This document shows, piece after piece, positions 11,310 to 15,117 of a stretch of 15,117 nucleotides of DNA. Source of the DNA: Mucilaginibacter_A sp964244955. GTDB lineage: Bacteria > Bacteroidota > Bacteroidia > Sphingobacteriales > Sphingobacteriaceae. A program made the position numbers and the translations under genes. Under the pieces are notes generated by a model. The model saw nothing but the letters and a program-made list of their open reading frames with translations, ran no database searches and had not been told where the DNA came from. The stretch is taken from assembly GCA_964244955.1 (NCBI GenBank), contig CAXTKQ010000097.1, positions 1-15,117 of the forward strand. Reading direction: 5' to 3'. The number at the start of each line of letters is the position of its first letter. Position 1 is the stretch's first letter.

Positions 11310-14300
11310 ATGACAGAAACAATACCCTCCATGAAGTATCATAAAATTAATAATTTGTTTGGCTGGCTCGCTTTCCTGGTTGCCGCCGTTACCTATATTT
11401 TAACTTTAGAGCCTTTTGCCAGCTTTTGGGACTGCGGCGAATTTATTGCTTGTGCCTACCGTTTGCAGGTGGCGCACCAGCCGGGCGCACCGTTATTTAC
11501 CATGATCGGCAAAGTGTTTTCGCTGGTTGCCGCCGATAAAACCAAAGTGGCCTACATGATCAACATGAGTTCCGGTTTGGCCAGTGCCGCCACCATTATG
11601 TTTTTGTTTTGGACGATCACTGCCCTTGCCAAAAAAATAGTGGTAAAAACAGCATCAGAGATCAGCCTAAGCCAAACCATATTGATTATCGGTGCCGGTT
11701 TGGTTGGCGCTTTGGCTTATGCCTGGTCGGACACGTTTTGGTTTTCGGCAGTAGAATCCGAAGTTTACGCACAGTCTTCCCTTTGTACGGCCATTGTTTT
11801 TTGGGCGATCATGAAATGGGACGCCCACGCAGATGAACCTGGTGCCGATAAATGGATCGTATTTATTGCTTACGTGATGGGCCTTTCCATCGGTATCCAC
11901 TTGTTAAATTTGCTGGCCATCCCGGCAATCGCCTGTGTTTATTACTTCCGCCGCACGCCAAACGCAACGGCAAGGGGAACGATTACCGCGCTGATTGTAG
12001 GTGTAATTATCGTTGCTGCTGTTTTGTGGGGAATTATCCAATACGTGGTTAAAGGCGCAGCTTATGCGGATTTGCTTTTTGTAAATACCTTTAATTTTGG
12101 TTTTTGGAGTGGCGCAACGGTTTTCTTTATCCTGATCGTAATTACGATGGCAGCCGGGATTATTTATACCCTTAAACCGGTCAAAACCACCATTTTGGTT
12201 GCGGCCATTGCTTTTGTTTTGGCGCTTACCGTTAGCGGTGGTTTTGTAGGCGGGCTGATCGGGATTGCGATTGTTGCCTTTTTAGAATATGTGGTCAAGA
12301 TCAGGGAGAAACGTTTCGCCCTCAACATGATTTTAACCTGTACTGTTTTTATCCTGTTTGGCTACAGTTCTTTTGCCATGCTGATTATCCGCGCAAAAGC
12401 ACATACCAATTTAAACAACAGCGAGCCGGACAATGCTTTTGCTTTGTTAAGTTACTTAAACCGCGACCAGTACGGCGATACGCCTTTGTTGTACGGCCAA
12501 TATTATGATTCAAAAGCTACTGACCAAACCGAAGGCGCAACCATTTACCGTAAAGGAAAAGAGAAATATGAAGTGGCCGGGAAGAAGCAAAACCTGGTTT
12601 ACGACCGCAATACGTTGTTTCCGCGGATGTTTAGCGATAAGCCTGACCATATTGGTTTTTACAAAGATTGGATGCACATCGGCGAAGGCCAAAGCCCGAC
12701 TTTTGCCGATGACCTGGGCTTCTTTTTTAGCTGGCAGGTTAACCAAATGTACACGCGCTATCTGTTGTGGAACTTTGTGGGAAGGCAAAACGATGCCGAC
12801 GGGCAAAGCAACAACGCCACCGATGGCAACTGGCTAAGCGGTATCAAACCGATTGATGCCATGCGTTTGGGCAACCAGAGCGCTTTGCCGCCTTCCATGA
12901 CGTTGGACAAATCCTACAACCGCCTGTTCTTTTTGCCGCTGATTTTGGGTTTGATCGGTGCTTTTTACCACTTCAAAAAAAACCAGAAAGATGCCGGCGT
13001 AGTTGGCCTGCTGTTCTTTTTTACCGGTTTTGCAATCCTGCTTTACCTCAACCAGGACCCTTTGCAGCCGCGCGAACGGGATTATGCCTACGCCGGTTCG
13101 TTTTACGCTTTTGCCATTTGGATCGGTATCGGTACTTTGTTTATCGCCGAAAAACTGCGAAAGTATGCCAACCCGCAAATGGCTGCTATTGCCGCAACTG
13201 GAGTTTGTTTGTTGGCCGCGCCGGTTTTAATGGCTTCGCAGGAATGGAACGACCATAACCGCTCTACCAAAACCACGCCGCGCGACATGGCCTACAATTA
13301 CCTCAATTCCTGCGCGCCAAATGCCATTTTGTTTACTTTTGGCGATAACGATACTTACCCGTTGTGGTACATCCAGGAAGTGGAAAATGTGCGGCCTGAT
13401 GTGCGTATCGTGAATTTAAGCTTGCTGGGGACGGATTGGTACATCCGCCAGATGAAGCAAAAAATGAATGCTTCGGCACCGCTTCCCATCACCATGCCGA
13501 ACGATAAGTTTGAAGCTGGCGTACGCGATGTTACTTATTACAACGATTCCAAACTTCCCGGGAATACGGAGCTAAAAGATGTATTTGATTTTATGACTTC
13601 CGATGACCCTCGTGCCAAAGTGGAGTACGAGAACGGGCAAAGCATGAACTATCTGCCTACCAAAAACCTGAAGTGGACAATAAACGCAGATGAAGTTGTG
13701 AAAACCGGGACCGTTCCGGCATCAGAAAAAGATAAAATTTTGACGGAAATAGACTGGAAATATCCTGGAAATTATGTAACCAAAGACAACTTGGCGATGA
13801 TGGATATCCTTTCGCACAACAACTGGAAACGCCCTGTTTATTTTGCCATTACCGTTGGCAACGACAACATGATGGGTTTGGATAAATACATGTACAACGA
13901 AGGTTTTGCTTACCATTTGCTGCCTTTAAAACCAGATACTACGGCCACTGCCGATGGCGGAGAACGAAGCAATACCATGCTGATGTACAATAACGTGATG
14001 ACCAAGTTTAGGTGGGGAAACATGAAAAATGCAACTTACCTGGACCACGAGTCGCGCACCATGTTTTACCCGGTTATTTTAAGGACTTTTTCAACGCTAA
14101 CAGAAAACCTGTATAAAGAAGGCCACCCGGATCTGGCCAAAAAAGTTTTGCAACGGTTTGATGAGGTAATGCCGGATTTAACCCCTTATACCTATGTTGT
14201 TATCCGTAAATTTCGTATGGCGGATCTAGCTTACCAGTTGGGCGAAAGGAAGATAGGGGAGAAAATTGTGAACCAGATTACAGATTATGTAACTGGGCAA

Positions 14301-14501
14301 ATGAACTATTTTGCTTCTATGGACGACAATAACCAACGCATAAGTGGCCAAGACATCCAGATTTGTATGTCTGCCATCAACGAAATGGTTAAATTTACCA
14401 AGGACAACAACGAACCTGCCTTGAACCAAAAACTGACAGGTTTGCTCAATACTTACCAGGCTAAGTTTGGGGCGATGTTCCAGCAACAGCAGCCGCAATA
14501 A
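11310..14501 (+). CDS. DUF2723 (TMEM260-like) multi-spanning membrane protein, probable GT-C-type glycosyltransferase
   Basis: A 1063-residue protein. About ten hydrophobic helices lie between residues 17 and 365, two to four more between about 545 and 640, and a large soluble C-terminal part follows. Family hallmarks: FWDCGEFIACAYRLQVAHQPGAP (split over 40-61, with acidic Asp41 and Glu44 in the first external loop), QPRERDYAYAGSFYAF near 586-601 and FGDNDTYPLWY near 677. DUF2723 is related to eukaryotic TMEM260, an O-mannosyltransferase, and the acidic loop resembles the catalytic loop of GT-C enzymes that use lipid-linked sugars; the activity in bacteria is inferred. Membrane location is certain. 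The ATG at 11310 follows a weak promoter box; Met8 (MKYHKINNLFGW) is an alternative start. Monocistronic, followed by a strong terminator. No copy of the dispersed motif occurs in its 3.2 kb. Confidence 0.87.
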   Translation: MTETIPSMKYHKINNLFGWLAFLVAAVTYILTLEPFASFWDCGEFIACAYRLQVAHQPGAPLFTMIGKVFSLVAADKTKVAYMINMSSGLASAATIMFLFWTITALAKKIVVKTASEISLSQTILIIGAGLVGALAYAWSDTFWFSAVESEVYAQSSLCTAIVFWAIMKWDAHADEPGADKWIVFIAYVMGLSIGIHLLNLLAIPAIACVYYFRRTPNATARGTITALIVGVIIVAAVLWGIIQYVVKGAAYADLLFVNTFNFGFWSGATVFFILIVITMAAGIIYTLKPVKTTILVAAIAFVLALTVSGGFVGGLIGIAIVAFLEYVVKIREKRFALNMILTCTVFILFGYSSFAMLIIRAKAHTNLNNSEPDNAFALLSYLNRDQYGDTPLLYGQYYDSKATDQTEGATIYRKGKEKYEVAGKKQNLVYDRNTLFPRMFSDKPDHIGFYKDWMHIGEGQSPTFADDLGFFFSWQVNQMYTRYLLWNFVGRQNDADGQSNNATDGNWLSGIKPIDAMRLGNQSALPPSMTLDKSYNRLFFLPLILGLIGAFYHFKKNQKDAGVVGLLFFFTGFAILLYLNQDPLQPRERDYAYAGSFYAFAIWIGIGTLFIAEKLRKYANPQMAAIAATGVCLLAAPVLMASQEWNDHNRSTKTTPRDMAYNYLNSCAPNAILFTFGDNDTYPLWYIQEVENVRPDVRIVNLSLLGTDWYIRQMKQKMNASAPLPITMPNDKFEAGVRDVTYYNDSKLPGNTELKDVFDFMTSDDPRAKVEYENGQSMNYLPTKNLKWTINADEVVKTGTVPASEKDKILTEIDWKYPGNYVTKDNLAMMDILSHNNWKRPVYFAITVGNDNMMGLDKYMYNEGFAYHLLPLKPDTTATADGGERSNTMLMYNNVMTKFRWGNMKNATYLDHESRTMFYPVILRTFSTLTENLYKEGHPDLAKKVLQRFDEVMPDLTPYTYVVIRKFRMADLAYQLGERKIGEKIVNQITDYVTGQMNYFASMDDNNQRISGQDIQICMSAINEMVKFTKDNNEPALNQKLTGLLNTYQAKFGAMFQQQQPQ

Positions 14502-14510
14502 ATTTTACCC

Positions 14511-14524
14511 GATAAAAGAAGCAT
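14511..14524 (+). repeat. Dispersed motif, GA form, perfect (GATAAAAGAAGCAT)
   Basis: Perfect copy 10 bases after the DUF2723 stop codon, between it and the terminator, preceded by ATTTTACCC. Confidence 0.85.
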
Positions 14525-14538
14525 GGGGATAAACAGCA

Positions 14539-14564
14539 AAGCCGGTTTTTTAACCGGCTTTTTT
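14539..14564 (+). terminator. Rho-independent terminator of the DUF2723 gene
   Basis: AAGCCGGTT and AACCGGCTT form a perfect 9-base stem with a TTTT loop, and the right arm runs into a tract of six T. Confidence 0.9.
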
Positions 14565-14618
14565 GTTGGAAGCTTTATGTCAGTTGTTGGTTTTTTAAAT
14601 TTTGCCCTGGCAGTTTTC

Positions 14619-14632
14619 ATGCTTCTTTTATG
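14619..14632 (-). repeat. Dispersed motif, GA form, 13/14 (CATAAAAGAAGCAT)
   Basis: One mismatch at the first base, minus orientation. With its flank it forms TTTTATG-C-CATAAAA on the minus strand, the most perfect dyad among the copies, with 7-base arms. Confidence 0.65.
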
Positions 14633-14663
14633 GCATAAAATTTAGTGGGCCTGTAATTTTAGG

Positions 14664-14954
14664 TTTGGCTAAAGCCGGAAATTGGTTTGTCTTTGTCCCA
14701 CGGCCTTAAGGCCGTGGCAATTGGACTTCACTTTAAACAATCCCTTGTTATTTTAGACTTTGTAATTAGGGTTTTTTAAAAACCCAATGATTTTATGCAG
14801 GTAAAAGAAGTATCAAGCTTTTTCCAGCATCAATTCAAACAATTTCAAAATTAGAATTTGTTGCAGATGGATAATTTGTTGTAAACAAGCCGGTTGAAAT
14901 TGCCACGGCCTTTAGGCCGTGGATGCTTAAGATTAACGGTTGGCTTTAGCCAAA
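14664..14954. repeat. REP-like inverted doublet (BIME-like intergenic element)
   Basis: A composite unit occurs twice in opposite orientation. On the plus strand TTTGGCTAAAGCC (14664-14676) is followed after 21 bases by the perfect 20-base palindrome CCACGGCCTTAAGGCCGTGG (14698-14717) and CAATT. On the minus strand TTTGGCTAAAGCC (14954-14942) is followed after 19 bases by CCACGGCCTAAAGGCCGTGG (14922-14903) and CAATT. The roughly 185 bases between the palindromes hold a 17-base hairpin (14769-14785, GGG-T-run-A-run-CCC) and a motif copy, with no gene. The layout is that of REP pairs mobilised by RAYT transposases; no transposase is in the window. Confidence 0.8.
14800..14813 (+). repeat. Dispersed motif, GA form, perfect (GGTAAAAGAAGTAT)
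   Basis: Perfect copy almost at the centre of the REP-like doublet, preceded by TTTTATGCA. Confidence 0.85.
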
Positions 14955-14972
14955 ATATCCTTGAAACCAGGT

Positions 14973-15117
14973 TTATTCCTGCTTCATTTCCGGGTAAACC
15001 ATAATCTTTGAATGGTCGTTGAACAGCAATTCCATCCTTCTCGTCATGTGGTCAAAACTGCCGCGGTAGGCCACCGAACTTTTGCGGGCACAAATCACAA
15101 TCAACAAATCTGTGTCC
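14973..15117 (-). CDS. C-terminal end of a probable cation/proton antiporter (partial)
   Basis: An open frame enters from the window edge on the minus strand and ends at the TAA at 14973-14975. Its 47 visible residues read DTDLLIVICARKSSVAYRG, then SFDHMTRRMELLFNDHSK, then IMVYPEMKQE. Many Bacteroidota CPA2-type cation/proton antiporters end in a cytoplasmic, universal-stress-like domain with a similar close (a 'VV.SAR.G..S' strand, and a final 'S.I.IYPEQ'), and that is the best match I can offer from memory. Other proteins with a USP-like tail are possible. The REP-like element begins 18 bases beyond the stop, where transcription would end. Confidence 0.45.
   Translation of the reverse strand, partial: DTDLLIVICARKSSVAYRGSFDHMTRRMELLFNDHSKIMVYPEMKQE

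Noticed and set aside
14769..14785. GGG-T6-A5-CCC hairpin as a separate terminator
   Set aside because: No gene ends nearby on either strand and no U-tract follows; it is recorded as part of the REP-like element interior.
14565..14972. Possible small gene or insertion sequence in the long non-coding stretch
   Set aside because: No open frame of useful size with a start context and no transposase remnant; only the repeats and motif copies listed.

Overview
The window looks like chromosome of a Bacteroidota bacterium, most likely family Sphingobacteriaceae (Mucilaginibacter/Pedobacter-like). The support is the -7 promoter boxes of the form TAnnTTTG, the general absence of Shine-Dalgarno sequences, and the protein set: a DUF2723 membrane protein, a GSGD-repeat DUF2807 protein, TlpA-like thioredoxins, CocE/S15 and M1 peptidases, and a tRNA-Gln/prs/rplY/pth cluster. 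No sequence search was possible, so the taxon is inferred.

Layout. 1-679: C-terminal end of an unrecognised, probably outer-membrane or secreted protein (+). 718-1166: a YoeB-type toxin and its antitoxin (-). 1253-1996: exported DUF2807 protein (-). 2056-2160: leftover 3' end of an M1 peptidase gene, followed by an AT-rich tlpA-like gene (2194-3651, -). 3796-7333: a two-gene operon of an exported S15/CocE hydrolase and an exported M1 aminopeptidase (-). 7334-7590: divergent intergenic region. 7591-8517: zinc-free quinone-oxidoreductase-type dehydrogenase (+). 8668-11115: translation and nucleotide housekeeping block tRNA-Gln, prs, rplY, pth (all -). 11310-14501: large DUF2723 membrane protein (+). 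14502-14972: about 470 bp non-coding stretch with a terminator and a REP-like inverted doublet. 14973-15117: C-terminal end of a probable cation/proton antiporter (-).

The most striking signal is not a gene. A directional 14-base word, GRTAAAAGAAGYAT, and a sister form, GRTAAAAACAGYAT, occur 17 times allowing one mismatch (12 perfect), about once per 0.9 kb. Fourteen copies lie in the roughly 1.9 kb of sequence outside intact genes, and only three touch a coding region. Many copies are preceded by TTTTATG, so the full unit is an imperfect dyad (TTTTATG-N-GRTAAAA) with a directional GAAGYAT or ACAGYAT tail. All eight perfect GA-form copies point the same way. Density, intergenic preference and two 'dialects' resemble DNA-uptake sequences; the orientation bias also allows a replichore-polarised chromosome motif or a dispersed regulatory or mobile repeat.

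A second notable structure is the roughly 100 bp copy of the M1 peptidase 3' end on the far side of the AT-rich tlpA gene, which points to past replacement or insertion at a duplicated peptidase locus.
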